64,000 bases of DNA from Thalassospira sp. HF15 (GTDB lineage Bacteria; Pseudomonadota; Alphaproteobacteria; Rhodospirillales; Thalassospiraceae): the NCBI RefSeq assembly GCF_011806525.1, contig NZ_JAAVKI010000003.1:248001-312000 (forward strand). Direction: 5' to 3'. Shown piece by piece: positions 53,110 to 61,849 of the stretch (its first letter is position 1; each line of letters opens with the position of its first letter). A program made the translations under genes and the position numbers. The notes under the pieces are model-generated. The model was not told where the DNA came from. It searched no databases and saw only the letters and a program-made list of their open reading frames with translations.

Positions 53110-54369
53110 TTAGCTGCGCAGGCGTGCCGCCACATCGTCATATGTCGGCATCTGATCGACAGGACCAAGTGCGGTAATCGTCGGCTTGCCATCAAGAAGA
53201 GCCTTACCCGAGCGACGCACGCTTTCAAGGTCGACACCGTCGATTTTCTCGACGATTTCTTCCATTGTTTGCGGCTTGCCGAAAATCTGGATCTGACGGG
53301 CAAGCGTTTCACAGCGACCGGAATTGCTTTCCATCGCCATGACCACAGATGCCTTAAGCTGCGCCCGAGCGCGCGTGACCTCTTCTTCGGTCACATCGTC
53401 GGTGGCACGCACCAGTTCATCACACATTACCGGCATCAGTTCAGCGATGTCATTGGCACCGGTCCCGGCATAGATCGAGAACAGACCACCATCAACATAG
53501 TGCGATGAGAAGCTATAGACCGAGTAAACCAGTCCGCGCTTTTCGCGGATTTCCTGGAACAGACGCGATGACATGCCACCACCCAGAAGGGTGTTGAACA
53601 CCTGCAGGTCATAGAAGCTTTCATCGGTGTAGGACACGGTCGGCAGTCCCATGATCACATGGACCTGTTCAAGCTTGCGGTTTTCAATCCGGCTGCCGCC
53701 TTCATATTTCAGGGGCTCGATCGCGTGTTCTTCATGTGCCGGAAGGCTATCAAACTTTTCCGAAACCATATCGACAACGCGCTGATGTTCGACCTTGCCA
53801 GATGCAGAAAACACCATGTTTTTCGGGCTATAGCGCCGTGACATGAAATCGAACAAATGATCCCGGTTCAACGACGATACATTTTCAGGGCTGCCAAGGA
53901 TCGAACGCCCAAGCGCCTGATTTGGCAGGGCGGTTTCCTGAAAATAGTCGAAAATGATGTCATCTGGCGTATCGTTGGCCTGCCCGATTTCCTGCAAGAT
54001 CACCTGACGTTCGCGTTCGAGTTCCTTCGCGTCCAACGTTGAGTGCTGCAGAATATCGGCAATCACATCAATCGCCAGTTCCTGGTCTTCGTGCAGGACC
54101 TTGCAGTAATAGGCCGTATTTTCGCGCGACGTATAGGCATTCATCTGCCCGCCGACTGCTTCGATTTCCTCGGAAATCTGCAATGCAGAACGACGCCGCG
54201 TTCCCTTGAACGCCATATGTTCAAGCATATGGGAAATGCCGTTGATGTCAGGCGTTTCGTTACGCGCACCAACATTTACCCAAGTGCCCAAGGCCACCGA
54301 CTGCACATGATCAAGGCGGTCGGTTGCGACAATCATTCCATTGTCAAGCCGAGTGAGCTCGACTGTCAT
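53110..54369 (-). CDS. M16-family zinc peptidase (processing-peptidase-like)
   Basis: This 419-residue protein has the inverted zinc motif HxxEH in HMLEHMAFKGT (H47, E50, H51); the third ligand Glu is expected about 76 residues later, in the ENTAYYCKVL...ELAIDVIADIL region. The second, inactive M16 half includes the glycine-rich loop TLLGGGMSSRLFQEIREKRGLVYSVYSF. Size and motifs match the bacterial relatives of the mitochondrial processing peptidase beta subunit. No signal peptide is seen, so it should be cytoplasmic. It follows thrC on the same strand, an order common in alphaproteobacteria. Confidence 0.92.
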   Translation of the reverse strand: MTVELTRLDNGMIVATDRLDHVQSVALGTWVNVGARNETPDINGISHMLEHMAFKGTRRRSALQISEEIEAVGGQMNAYTSRENTAYYCKVLHEDQELAIDVIADILQHSTLDAKELERERQVILQEIGQANDTPDDIIFDYFQETALPNQALGRSILGSPENVSSLNRDHLFDFMSRRYSPKNMVFSASGKVEHQRVVDMVSEKFDSLPAHEEHAIEPLKYEGGSRIENRKLEQVHVIMGLPTVSYTDESFYDLQVFNTLLGGGMSSRLFQEIREKRGLVYSVYSFSSHYVDGGLFSIYAGTGANDIAELMPVMCDELVRATDDVTEEEVTRARAQLKASVVMAMESNSGRCETLARQIQIFGKPQTMEEIVEKIDGVDLESVRRSGKALLDGKPTITALGPVDQMPTYDDVAARLRS

Positions 54370-54416
54370 ATAGCATTACTCCTGTTTCGTATTTCAGATC
54401 CAAGCATGGCAGGCCT

Positions 54417-55814
54417 TCAGGCGGCACGTCGGTTTTTGCGAACATGCGCCATCAAAGCAGCCACATCATTGGACATCGGTTCGACCTTCTCAGGCCGGTC
54501 ATATAGATCAGAAAGACGCGGCGGCAAGTCTGGATAGATACCCGACGCCTGCTTGACCGCATCCGGGAATTTCGCCGGGTGCGCTGTTGCCAGTGCCACC
54601 ATCGGTACCGATTTGTCACGATTGCACTGACGCCCCGAAACAATGCCGATCACGGAATGCGGATCGACCAGTTCGCCACTGGTTGCCAGCACATCCTTGA
54701 TCGCGGCCTTGGTTTCTGCGTCATCAAGGCGATAGCCATCGAAATGTTCGCGCGCCCGGCCAAACTGGCCCTGCGACATTTCCATCACCCCGGTTTCGCG
54801 GAACGAGGTCAGCATTTCGGCAATCGCCAGACCATCACGGTCATAAAGATCAAACATCAGACGTTCAAAATTCGAGCTGACCTGAATATCCATCGACGGG
54901 CTCAGCGACGGTTCAACGCCTTCCATCTTCATGACGCCGGTCTCAAAGAAACGGGCCAGAATGTCATTGCGGTTGGCACCAACCACAAACTGCTTGATCG
55001 GAAGGCCCATCTGCATCGCGGCAAAACCGGCATAGACATTACCAAAGTTGCCCGACGGCACAGAGAAGGAAATTTCGCGTTCCGGCGACCCAAGCTGCAC
55101 ACCCGCCCAGAAATAATAGGCGATCTGGCACATGATGCGCGCCCAGTTGATCGAGTTAACGGCCGACAAACCCACTTCATCGCGGAAGCCATGATCATTG
55201 AACAGCGCCTTGACCAGATCCTGACAATCATCAAACGATCCCTCGACGGCAACGTTATGCACGTTGTCCGACAGGATCGTCGTCATCTGGCGGCGCTGCA
55301 CTTCGGAAACGCGGCCCTTCGGATGCAAAATAAAGATGTCGATATTTTCGCGATCACGGCAGGCCTCGATCGCGGCCGATCCAGTATCACCAGATGTCGC
55401 ACCAACAATCGTAATCCGCTCGCCGCGTTTGGCCAGCACATGGTCAAACAGACGCCCGACCACCTGAAGCGCGTAATCCTTGAACGCAAGGGTCGGACCG
55501 TGGAACAGCTCCATGACCCAGTCATTCGGACCAAGCTGCTTAAGCGGCGCAACCGCTTCGTGATCAAAGCCCTGATAAGTGTCTTCGAGAATGGCCTTAA
55601 GGGCATCGTCATCAACGGTTCCCGCCACAAACGGCTGGATCACCTTGAAGGCAACTTCCGCATAGGTCAGAGTTCGCAGGGCACGAATATCGTCCTTGGA
55701 AAAGGTCGGCCATGTTTCGGGAACATAAAGCCCCCCGTCACGGGCCAGACCGGCAAGAAGAACTTCATCGAACTGCAAAACGGGGGCGCTTCCCCGCGTG
55801 CTGACATAGCGCAC
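54417..55814 (-). CDS. thrC: Threonine synthase
   Basis: This 465-residue PLP enzyme converts O-phosphohomoserine to threonine. The PLP lysine (about K112) lies in HGPTLAFKDYALQVVG, and VGATSGDTGSAAIEACRD provides the phosphate-binding loop. The N-terminal MRYVSTRGSAPVLQFDEVLLAGLARDGGLYVPE is typical. I use the GTG at 55814, which is preceded by GCAGGAG and gives the usual start; the ATG at 55838 would add residues not seen in the family. It lies between the respiratory genes and the M16 gene. Confidence 0.95.
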   Translation of the reverse strand: MRYVSTRGSAPVLQFDEVLLAGLARDGGLYVPETWPTFSKDDIRALRTLTYAEVAFKVIQPFVAGTVDDDALKAILEDTYQGFDHEAVAPLKQLGPNDWVMELFHGPTLAFKDYALQVVGRLFDHVLAKRGERITIVGATSGDTGSAAIEACRDRENIDIFILHPKGRVSEVQRRQMTTILSDNVHNVAVEGSFDDCQDLVKALFNDHGFRDEVGLSAVNSINWARIMCQIAYYFWAGVQLGSPEREISFSVPSGNFGNVYAGFAAMQMGLPIKQFVVGANRNDILARFFETGVMKMEGVEPSLSPSMDIQVSSNFERLMFDLYDRDGLAIAEMLTSFRETGVMEMSQGQFGRAREHFDGYRLDDAETKAAIKDVLATSGELVDPHSVIGIVSGRQCNRDKSVPMVALATAHPAKFPDAVKQASGIYPDLPPRLSDLYDRPEKVEPMSNDVAALMAHVRKNRRAA

Positions 55815-55978
55815 TAGACCTGCTCCTGCATAAGGCAAATACCGGTTCCGTGCATTCAGGGGACAGTTCGCCCCAAAAACACGGCAAGGCCTGATTTAGT
55901 GAGGGTTTGCGCCGCTATAGTCAAGGGTCAATAAAGCAGATCTGGCACGCATCAAGCCTAAAGCACGATCCAGGCAGG

Positions 55979-56001
55979 GTGCCGCTGTGATCATGCGGCA
56001 C
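55979..56001 (-). other. Hairpin downstream of the cyclic-nucleotide-binding gene
   Basis: GTGCCGC pairs with GCGGCAC around a nine-base loop, directly after the stop codon of the minus-strand gene. There is no T run, so it is at best a weak or factor-dependent 3' end. Confidence 0.35.
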
Positions 56002-56004
56002 GGC

Positions 56005-56424
56005 TTAGCCGTCCAGGGGGATGTCATGTTCCTTGAGCTTGGCCTCAGCAAGGGCTGCACGGCGTACAACCGTGCGGTAGTTGCCCAGAAGGATTCGCAG
56101 CACTGCCTTGATGAAGCGGTCAGAGCCCGACATTTTCTTTTCAAACGTTTGACGGTTGATCGCGATCAGAACAGTACGTTCCTTGGCACGCGCGGACGCC
56201 ATGCGCGGCTTATTATCCACAAGGGCAAGCTCGCCAAACAACCCACCGGCATCAATGGTGCCCAAGATGACTTCTTTGCCTTCGCTCAGCGTCTTGTAGA
56301 TTTCAACCTTGCCTTCCTGCACGACATAGGCGGCGTTACCAGGCTTTCCTTCGCGAAAAATGACCTGATCAATGGCAAAGACCTGTCGGTCCATGACCTT
56401 CTTGTTGCCGTCGGTAATGCCCAT
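56005..56424 (-). CDS. Cyclic-nucleotide-binding domain protein
   Basis: This 139-residue protein is a single cyclic-nucleotide-binding domain without a DNA-binding helix-turn-helix. The beta-barrel start is YVVQEGKVEIYKTLSEGKEVILGTIDAGG and the phosphate-binding cassette is FGELALVDNKPRMASARA, with the Glu and Arg that contact the cyclic nucleotide. It therefore probably binds cAMP or cGMP, or works as a scaffold. The C-terminal helix (ALAEAKLKEHDIPLDG) replaces the output domain of CRP. A consensus TATAAT on the minus strand (56462-56457) lies 33 bases before the start codon. Confidence 0.83.
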   Translation of the reverse strand: MGITDGNKKVMDRQVFAIDQVIFREGKPGNAAYVVQEGKVEIYKTLSEGKEVILGTIDAGGLFGELALVDNKPRMASARAKERTVLIAINRQTFEKKMSGSDRFIKAVLRILLGNYRTVVRRAALAEAKLKEHDIPLDG

Positions 56425-56539
56425 CTGTTTGCAGCGCCCATATAAAATTAGCCGGAATTATATCCCGATCATTGATGGCAGCATATATCACCAGTCCATC
56501 AATCAATGCTAGCAGATTACCCGGCCCATTCAATTGAAT

Positions 56540-58027
56540 TTAGCGACCGTACCTATTCTCAAGATGGGCCTTGAAAGCATCAACGCCAAGTGCTTTTCCT
56601 GTCGCCGCTTCAAGGATGGCATCTGTGGATTTGCTCGATGCCTGACTGTGAATGTTTGTGCGAAGCCACGTCATCAACGGTGCAAAGTCACCGCGCGAAA
56701 GTGCGGTCGGAATTTCCGGGTTGGCTTCCTTGGCCGCGGCAAAGATCTGGGCTGCGGCCATTGCCCCTAACGTATAGGTCGGGAAATAGCCCCACGCGCC
56801 CGATGGCCAATGGATATCCTGCATGCAGCCATTACGATCATCTTCGGGCACAATCCCAAGAAGCTTTTGCATCATTTCGTTCCAGGCAGCCGGCAGATCC
56901 GCAAGCTTCATATCGCCTTCGATTAGCGCGCGCTCCAACCGATAACGCAAGATCACATGCGCCGGATAGGTGACCTCGTCGGCATCAACACGGATCAGGC
57001 CCGGCTCAACCCGGGTATAGAGACGATGCAGGTTTGCCGCCTTCCATGCCGAACTGTCGCCCCCAAAAGCCTGCTCGAACATCGGACCGGCATAGGTCAG
57101 GAATTCTTCTGACCGGCAGGCCTGCATTTCGACCAGAAGCGACTGGCTTTCATGCATGGTCATGCCGCGTGCCTTGCCGACAGGCTGATTTTGCCAATCG
57201 GCGGGCAATCCGCGCTCATACATCGCATGACCGGTTTCATGCAAAACACCCATGATCGCAGAGGTAAAGTCGTCCTCGTCGTAGCGGGTGGTCAGACGCA
57301 CATCTTCGGGGATGCCACCACAGAACGGATGATGAGAGATATCCAGACGCCCGTGGTCGAAATCGAACCCGACCGCCTTCATAAGATCAAGGCCGATCCG
57401 GTTTTGTGTTTCAATCGGGAAAGGCCCCTTTGGTTTAAGTGGCTTGTCCTCGGTTTTTTGGCGTTCGATGACGTCGGCGGTAAAATCAGGCAGGAAGGAT
57501 TCAAGCTCGGCAAACAGCGTATCAATCCGCTCAGAACGCATCATGGGATCATACTGGTCAAGCAGCGCGTCATAGACCGAGGTCCCAAGCGCCTCTGCCT
57601 TGGCTTTGCCAGCCTCAATCGACAGGTCAAGGACCTCCTGCAACTGTGGCAGCAATCCATTGAAGTCATTGTCGGCGCGCGCAGTGCGCCAGGCAACTTC
57701 ACAGCGGGTCTCGGCGCGAGACATTTTCTCGACCAGTTCCGCCGGAACAGCTGTGCCATGGACCCATGCGCGCCTCATTTCGGCAAGATTGGCCTGTTGC
57801 CAATCATCAAGGCTTTCACCCTCGGCACTGGTGATCAAATCACCCAGATCCGGCGCATTGATCAGCTCGTTTTCCAGAACACTCAGCGTTGCCAGCTGTT
57901 CAGAACGGGCTTCTGCACCCCCGCCCGGCATGATCACCGCCATATCCCAATGCAACATCCCGCCAATACCGGACAGGACCCTCATACGGTGAAAACGGGC
58001 TTCGAGCTTTTTATACGCTTCGGTCAT
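56540..58027 (-). CDS. M32 metallocarboxypeptidase (Taq type)
   Basis: This 495-residue zinc enzyme removes C-terminal residues from peptides. The catalytic HExxH is HETGHAMYERGLP, and the M32 hallmarks SHHPF (in LDISHHPFCGG), MHESQSL and the distal segment RVEADEV-like (RVDADEVTYPAHVILRYRLE) are present. Length is normal for the family. It lies between surf1 and the cyclic-nucleotide-binding gene on the same strand; no functional link to the oxidase is known. Confidence 0.94.
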   Translation of the reverse strand: MTEAYKKLEARFHRMRVLSGIGGMLHWDMAVIMPGGGAEARSEQLATLSVLENELINAPDLGDLITSAEGESLDDWQQANLAEMRRAWVHGTAVPAELVEKMSRAETRCEVAWRTARADNDFNGLLPQLQEVLDLSIEAGKAKAEALGTSVYDALLDQYDPMMRSERIDTLFAELESFLPDFTADVIERQKTEDKPLKPKGPFPIETQNRIGLDLMKAVGFDFDHGRLDISHHPFCGGIPEDVRLTTRYDEDDFTSAIMGVLHETGHAMYERGLPADWQNQPVGKARGMTMHESQSLLVEMQACRSEEFLTYAGPMFEQAFGGDSSAWKAANLHRLYTRVEPGLIRVDADEVTYPAHVILRYRLERALIEGDMKLADLPAAWNEMMQKLLGIVPEDDRNGCMQDIHWPSGAWGYFPTYTLGAMAAAQIFAAAKEANPEIPTALSRGDFAPLMTWLRTNIHSQASSKSTDAILEAATGKALGVDAFKAHLENRYGR

Positions 58028-58092
58028 GAGAACTCCTGTGCAGGCAGCAAAGTTACTGTCCGCAGACTATCAATCAAATGGTGGAGGCAAAT

Positions 58093-58824
58093 TCAGGCCG
58101 GAGTGTCCTGATCGGTCTCGTCGGACGGGCGGCGATGATACAGAACAAACATCACAATCAGGGTCAGCGCAAGGCTATACCACGTAATCGCATATTCCAG
58201 ATGGTTGTTGGGCAACTCAACCTTGGCCTGCCCGCCAATCGGAAGCCCACCCGGCACCTCGGTGTCATCAAGTTCCAGATAATACGGGCTTGCAAGCTCC
58301 GCCCCACTATCTTCGGCCATGTGATTAACATCGACATAGAACCACTGATTTTTCAGTGCGTCGTTTTCCGGCTGCGCCCAGTGTTTTTCGCGCGGCAGAC
58401 GCAGAACGCCCGATACCCGAACCTGTCCTTCGATCAGGCTATCCGGACGGGTTTCAGGATCACGGTAATCCTGCGGCACCCAACCGCGATTAACCAGAAT
58501 GATCCGGCCGTCTTCCTGTTCAAGCGGCGTAATCAGCTGGAAGCCGACATTGCCACGCCGGGTGCGCGCCATCAGGTATTTTTCCTGATCATTCAGGTAA
58601 TGCCCTTCGGCATATGCCGCACGAAACGCCATATCGGGATCAAGGGTCGTGTCGGTTGGCACGGCAATTGGCGCCATTTCTGCTTGCGCCTGGCGGCTTT
58701 CAATCAGGTTTTGTTTCCAGAACAGTCTGTCGACCTGCCAGGAGCCAAGAGCCAAAAGAATAACCAGAGAAAGTCCGGCGCAAATTTTCATCGCCAGACT
58801 GGGACGCGTTTTAAGAAGAGGCAT
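58093..58824 (-). CDS. surf1: Cytochrome oxidase assembly protein SURF1
   Basis: This 243-residue protein has two membrane helices, at about residues 12-28 and near the C-terminus (about 210-230), around a periplasmic domain. The conserved SURF1 features are ALGSWQVDRLFWKQNLIE near the start, GFQLITPLEQEDGRIILVNRGWVP in the middle, and NNHLEYAITWYSLALTLIVMF at the end. SURF1 binds heme A and helps insert it into subunit I. It follows DUF983 by six bases. Confidence 0.93.
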   Translation of the reverse strand: MPLLKTRPSLAMKICAGLSLVILLALGSWQVDRLFWKQNLIESRQAQAEMAPIAVPTDTTLDPDMAFRAAYAEGHYLNDQEKYLMARTRRGNVGFQLITPLEQEDGRIILVNRGWVPQDYRDPETRPDSLIEGQVRVSGVLRLPREKHWAQPENDALKNQWFYVDVNHMAEDSGAELASPYYLELDDTEVPGGLPIGGQAKVELPNNHLEYAITWYSLALTLIVMFVLYHRRPSDETDQDTPA

Positions 58825-58830
58825 GAAAGG

Positions 58831-59196
58831 TCAGTCCTGTTCGGATGTCGATCGATGGCGATATTGCAGCGCCACCATGATGCCTTTAAGCGGCCTTAGC
58901 AAGACCAGTGTCAAACCAATGATCACCGGCCCCCACACAACCGCATGAAGCCATAATGGCGGCATGTAGGTCATTTCGACCCAAAGCGCCATGGGCACCA
59001 CCAGAAATCCGAGAATAAAGATAATAAAAACGGCCGGACCGTCGCCGGAATCATGGCCGCGCAAATCCAGTCCGCAAACCTCACAGGTTTCACGCACCGT
59101 CAAAAAGCCTGAAAACAACTTTCCCCCACCGCAGCGGGGGCATTTGCATGCCAACCCGGTACGAATGGGGGAAAGGTTTGGATAGTAATCATCCAT
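58831..59196 (-). CDS. DUF983 cytochrome-oxidase-cluster membrane protein
   Basis: This 121-residue protein has two CxxC pairs near its N-terminus (CKCPRCGGGKLF and CEVCGLDL), which look like a zinc ribbon, then two membrane helices. The pattern LRGHDSGDGPAVFIIFILGF is typical of DUF983. The family is almost always found between subunit III and SURF1 of aa3 oxidases and is thought to help their assembly, but its role is not proven. Confidence 0.9.
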   Translation of the reverse strand: MDDYYPNLSPIRTGLACKCPRCGGGKLFSGFLTVRETCEVCGLDLRGHDSGDGPAVFIIFILGFLVVPMALWVEMTYMPPLWLHAVVWGPVIIGLTLVLLRPLKGIMVALQYRHRSTSEQD

Positions 59197-59223
59197 GATC
59201 TTGTTCGTTACCTGACGACCGGC

Positions 59224-60024
59224 TTATTCGCCGCCCCAGATGTAAACGGCAAAGAACAGGAACAGCCAGACAACGTCAACGAAGTGCCAGTACCAAGCCG
59301 CTGCTTCGAGGCCGAAGTGATGATCCTGTTTGAAGCCATCCTTCATCGCCCGCACAAGGCAAACCGCAAGGAACACCGTCCCGACAAACACGTGGAAGCC
59401 GTGGAACCCGGTCGCCATGTAGAAGGTCGAGGAATAGATGTTATCGGCAAAGCCGAATGCGGCGTGGCTGTATTCATATGCCTGCAGGCACAGGAAGATG
59501 ATGCCAAGACCAACGGTCAGTGCCAGCCCCTGAACCAGATCCTTTTTCTTGCCTTCGAGGATGCCGTGATGCGCCCAGGTAAGCGTGCAACCCGACAACA
59601 ACAGGATCAAGGTGTTCAGGAACGGCAGATCCCACGGATCAAGAACTTCGACACCTGCAGGCGGCCATTCGGTCACGCCGGGGCTAAAGATCACAAAGGC
59701 GTTGTGGAAGAATGCCCAGAAGAAGGCGACGAAGAACATCACCTCGGATGCGATGAACAGCGACATCCCGTAACGCAGGCCGATCTGAACGACCTTGTTA
59801 TGATAGATGTGTGATTCGCTGATCACGTTGCTCCACCAACGGAACATCACAAACAGAATGCCCGCAATACCGATCGCCGCCAGCCAGAAGTCAGCCGGCG
59901 CACGGTCCGAATGCATGAACATGACCATGCCACCGGTGAACAGACCAGCGGACGCCGCAGCCACCAGCGGCCACGGGCTCGGGTCTACCAGGTGGAACGG
60001 ATGCTTTTGTGCATGATCACTCAT
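59224..60024 (-). CDS. ctaE: Cytochrome c oxidase subunit III
   Basis: This 266-residue membrane protein has seven helices. The first two are separated from the other five by the amphipathic region, and the conserved FASEVMFFVAFFWAFFHNAF, WPPAGVEVLDPWDLPFLNTLILLLSG and GFHGFHVFVGT motifs are all present. Subunit III supports proton uptake and stability of the aa3 oxidase. A strong GGCAAGGA ribosome site precedes the ATG. It follows ctaG after an 85-base gap. Confidence 0.96.
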   Translation of the reverse strand: MSDHAQKHPFHLVDPSPWPLVAAASAGLFTGGMVMFMHSDRAPADFWLAAIGIAGILFVMFRWWSNVISESHIYHNKVVQIGLRYGMSLFIASEVMFFVAFFWAFFHNAFVIFSPGVTEWPPAGVEVLDPWDLPFLNTLILLLSGCTLTWAHHGILEGKKKDLVQGLALTVGLGIIFLCLQAYEYSHAAFGFADNIYSSTFYMATGFHGFHVFVGTVFLAVCLVRAMKDGFKQDHHFGLEAAAWYWHFVDVVWLFLFFAVYIWGGE

Positions 60025-60109
60025 TCCTTGCCCCCCTCAATCCTCATAAAAGAAACTCTAAGTTCGCTTTTTTAACCAAAAACCGTACAGCCCACGAAAC
60101 CGCGTTCTG

Positions 60110-60700
60110 TCAGCCTCCCTGATCTTCAGTCCCGCCTACTGCTTCCACCGATGCCTCGGCTTTGAAGAAGGTGTAGGACAGGGTAATCGTCTTCACGTCC
60201 TGGGTATTGATGTCTTCGGCAATGGCAGGATCAACATAGAAACTGACCGGCATGTCGACGCGCTCACCCGGTTGAAGGGTTTGTTCGTCAAAACAGAAAC
60301 ACGCGATCTTGCTGAAATACTGCCCTGCTTTCAGTGGTGTTACATTATAGGTCGCCTGACCGGTGATCGGTTTGACGGCCATGTTTTCGGCCATGTAGTG
60401 GGCCAGATTATCTTCGCCCAGACGAACCGTAATTTCACGCTGTTCGGGTTTGAACTGCCATTGCAGCCCGGAATTCACATCGGCATTAAACCGGACCTTG
60501 ATGGTCTTTTCCGAAACTTCCACCGGCGCTTCTTCAGCGACCTGGGTGGTGCCGCCGAAACCGGTGACCTGACAAAACAGTTTGTAAAGCGGTACAGATG
60601 CATAGGACAGGCCGACCATGCCGCCAACGACGACAACACAGCTCAGCAAAACCCGCTTGTTGCGTGCCTTTACAGTATCTGTGTGTTTTTGATCAGCCAT
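60110..60700 (-). CDS. ctaG: Cytochrome c oxidase copper assembly protein (Cox11)
   Basis: This 196-residue protein has one N-terminal membrane anchor (about residues 18-38) and a periplasmic copper-binding domain. The copper cysteines are in KIACFCFDEQTLQPGERVDMPVSFYVDP (CFCF motif), and VPLYKLFCQVTGFGGTT follows the anchor. It delivers copper to the CuB site of subunit I. It starts six bases after the small protein gene. Confidence 0.95.
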   Translation of the reverse strand: MADQKHTDTVKARNKRVLLSCVVVVGGMVGLSYASVPLYKLFCQVTGFGGTTQVAEEAPVEVSEKTIKVRFNADVNSGLQWQFKPEQREITVRLGEDNLAHYMAENMAVKPITGQATYNVTPLKAGQYFSKIACFCFDEQTLQPGERVDMPVSFYVDPAIAEDINTQDVKTITLSYTFFKAEASVEAVGGTEDQGG

Positions 60701-60706
60701 GATTTC

Positions 60707-60847
60707 CTAGCTCATCTTCAAAATGGTTATCGCAAAGAACAGGACAATCAGGCTGCTCAGAATAACCAGAAATGCCCAGTTCTTCTTTTTGCGCTTTGCA
60801 TAAAACGCTTCGAGTTCGGCTTTGCTCATTTCGGGTTGCTCACTCAT
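60707..60847 (-). CDS. Small oxidase-cluster membrane protein (CoxF-like)
   Basis: This 46-residue protein starts MSEQPEMSKAELEAFYAKRKKKN and ends with one membrane helix (WAFLVILSSLIVLFFAITIL). It is easily missed because a longer frame runs upstream to 60988 inside ctaB. The ATG at 60847 overlaps the ctaB stop codon (ATGA), and ctaG follows after six bases, so it is translationally coupled. Similar short proteins at this exact place in alphaproteobacterial oxidase clusters are called CoxF; the function is not established. Confidence 0.8.
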   Translation of the reverse strand: MSEQPEMSKAELEAFYAKRKKKNWAFLVILSSLIVLFFAITILKMS

Positions 60848-61770
60848 GCCATCAACCCACCAAGCCAGACATCCGCAACCATTGCCCCGAACAGGACAAA
60901 CAGATACAGGATCGAATACCCGAACATCTTGTGCGGGGCGCGTTCTTCGGCATTGCGCAGAACACGAACCGCATGGCGCAGGAACCACAGCCCGGTCAGG
61001 CCAGCAGTCACCGCGTAGAATACACCCAGCAATCCGGTCGCAACCGGAACAAGCGTCACCGGCAACAGCAGGATGGTGTAAACCAGCATCTGCTTTTTGG
61101 TCGCGGCTTCACCGGCAACAACGGGCATCATCGGCACGCCCACCTTGGCGTAGTCGCCACAACGAAACAGTGCCAGCGCCCAGAAGTGCGGCGGTGTCCA
61201 CATAAAGATAATCATGAACAGCGCGATTGAATTGATATCAATCCCGCCTGTCACCGACGCCCAGCCGATCATCGGGGGGAATGCCCCGGCGGCACCGCCA
61301 ATGACGATATTCTGTGGGGTGCTGCGTTTAAGCCACATGGTGTAAACGAACACGTAAAACGCAATCGACACCGCCAGCAAAACCGCAGCAGCAATATTGA
61401 TGGCGACCGCCATCACGGTTACCGAGACAATCGACAACGCAATGCCAAGCGACAAGGCCTCGTCTGCGGGCACCCGTCCGGCCGGGATCGGTCGGTTCTG
61501 GGTACGCTTCATGTGGATATCGATATCGCGATCATACCACATGTTAATCGATGCAGCCGCACCACTGGCGACGGCAATACAGGCTATTGCGACGAGTCCC
61601 AGGAACGGATGGATGGAACCCGGGGCAATCAACAAACCAACAGCACCGGTGAAAACCACAAGGGTCATCACGCCCGGCTTAAGCAATGCGATGTAGTCGC
61701 GCACGTCTGAAACCGGCAGGGATACTGCGTTTTCAAGTGCTAGGGTCTGGTTGGCAACCTGCTTGGTCAT
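60844..61770 (-). CDS. ctaB: Protoheme IX farnesyltransferase (heme O synthase)
   Basis: This 308-residue UbiA-family enzyme has nine helices and transfers a farnesyl group to heme B, giving heme O, the precursor of heme A. The two Asp-rich motifs are NMWYDRDIDIHMKRTQNRPIPAGRV and the conserved GAAGAFPPMIGWASVTGG and WTPPHFWALAL segments. I use the ATG at 61770 rather than an upstream TTG. The gene overlaps the small CoxF-like gene and follows ctaD after a hairpin. Confidence 0.95.
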   Translation of the reverse strand: MTKQVANQTLALENAVSLPVSDVRDYIALLKPGVMTLVVFTGAVGLLIAPGSIHPFLGLVAIACIAVASGAAASINMWYDRDIDIHMKRTQNRPIPAGRVPADEALSLGIALSIVSVTVMAVAINIAAAVLLAVSIAFYVFVYTMWLKRSTPQNIVIGGAAGAFPPMIGWASVTGGIDINSIALFMIIFMWTPPHFWALALFRCGDYAKVGVPMMPVVAGEAATKKQMLVYTILLLPVTLVPVATGLLGVFYAVTAGLTGLWFLRHAVRVLRNAEERAPHKMFGYSILYLFVLFGAMVADVWLGGLMA

Positions 61771-61804
61771 TGAACTCTGGTCTTCTCTTTTGGGGCGGTA
61801 GGAT

Positions 61805-61834
61805 GTCCCCCGCAAACCAAGGCCTGCGGGGGAC
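61805..61834 (-). other. Perfect hairpin between ctaD and ctaB
   Basis: GTCCCCCGCA pairs with TGCGGGGGAC over ten bases around a ten-base loop, 16 bases after the ctaD stop. There is no T run after it on the minus strand. It probably limits read-through or protects the ctaC-ctaD mRNA, lowering ctaB expression. Confidence 0.6.
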
Positions 61835-61849
61835 TTAAACCAGGATCAC

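Noticed and set aside
56213-56221. TTATCCACA, an exact DnaA-box consensus
   Set aside because: It is a single copy inside the coding sequence of the cyclic-nucleotide-binding gene, with no other boxes or AT-rich unwinding region nearby, so it does not mark an origin.
56528-56539. ATTCAATTGAAT palindrome
   Set aside because: It sits at the stop codon of the carboxypeptidase gene with no supporting context, so a chance AT-rich palindrome is the simplest explanation.
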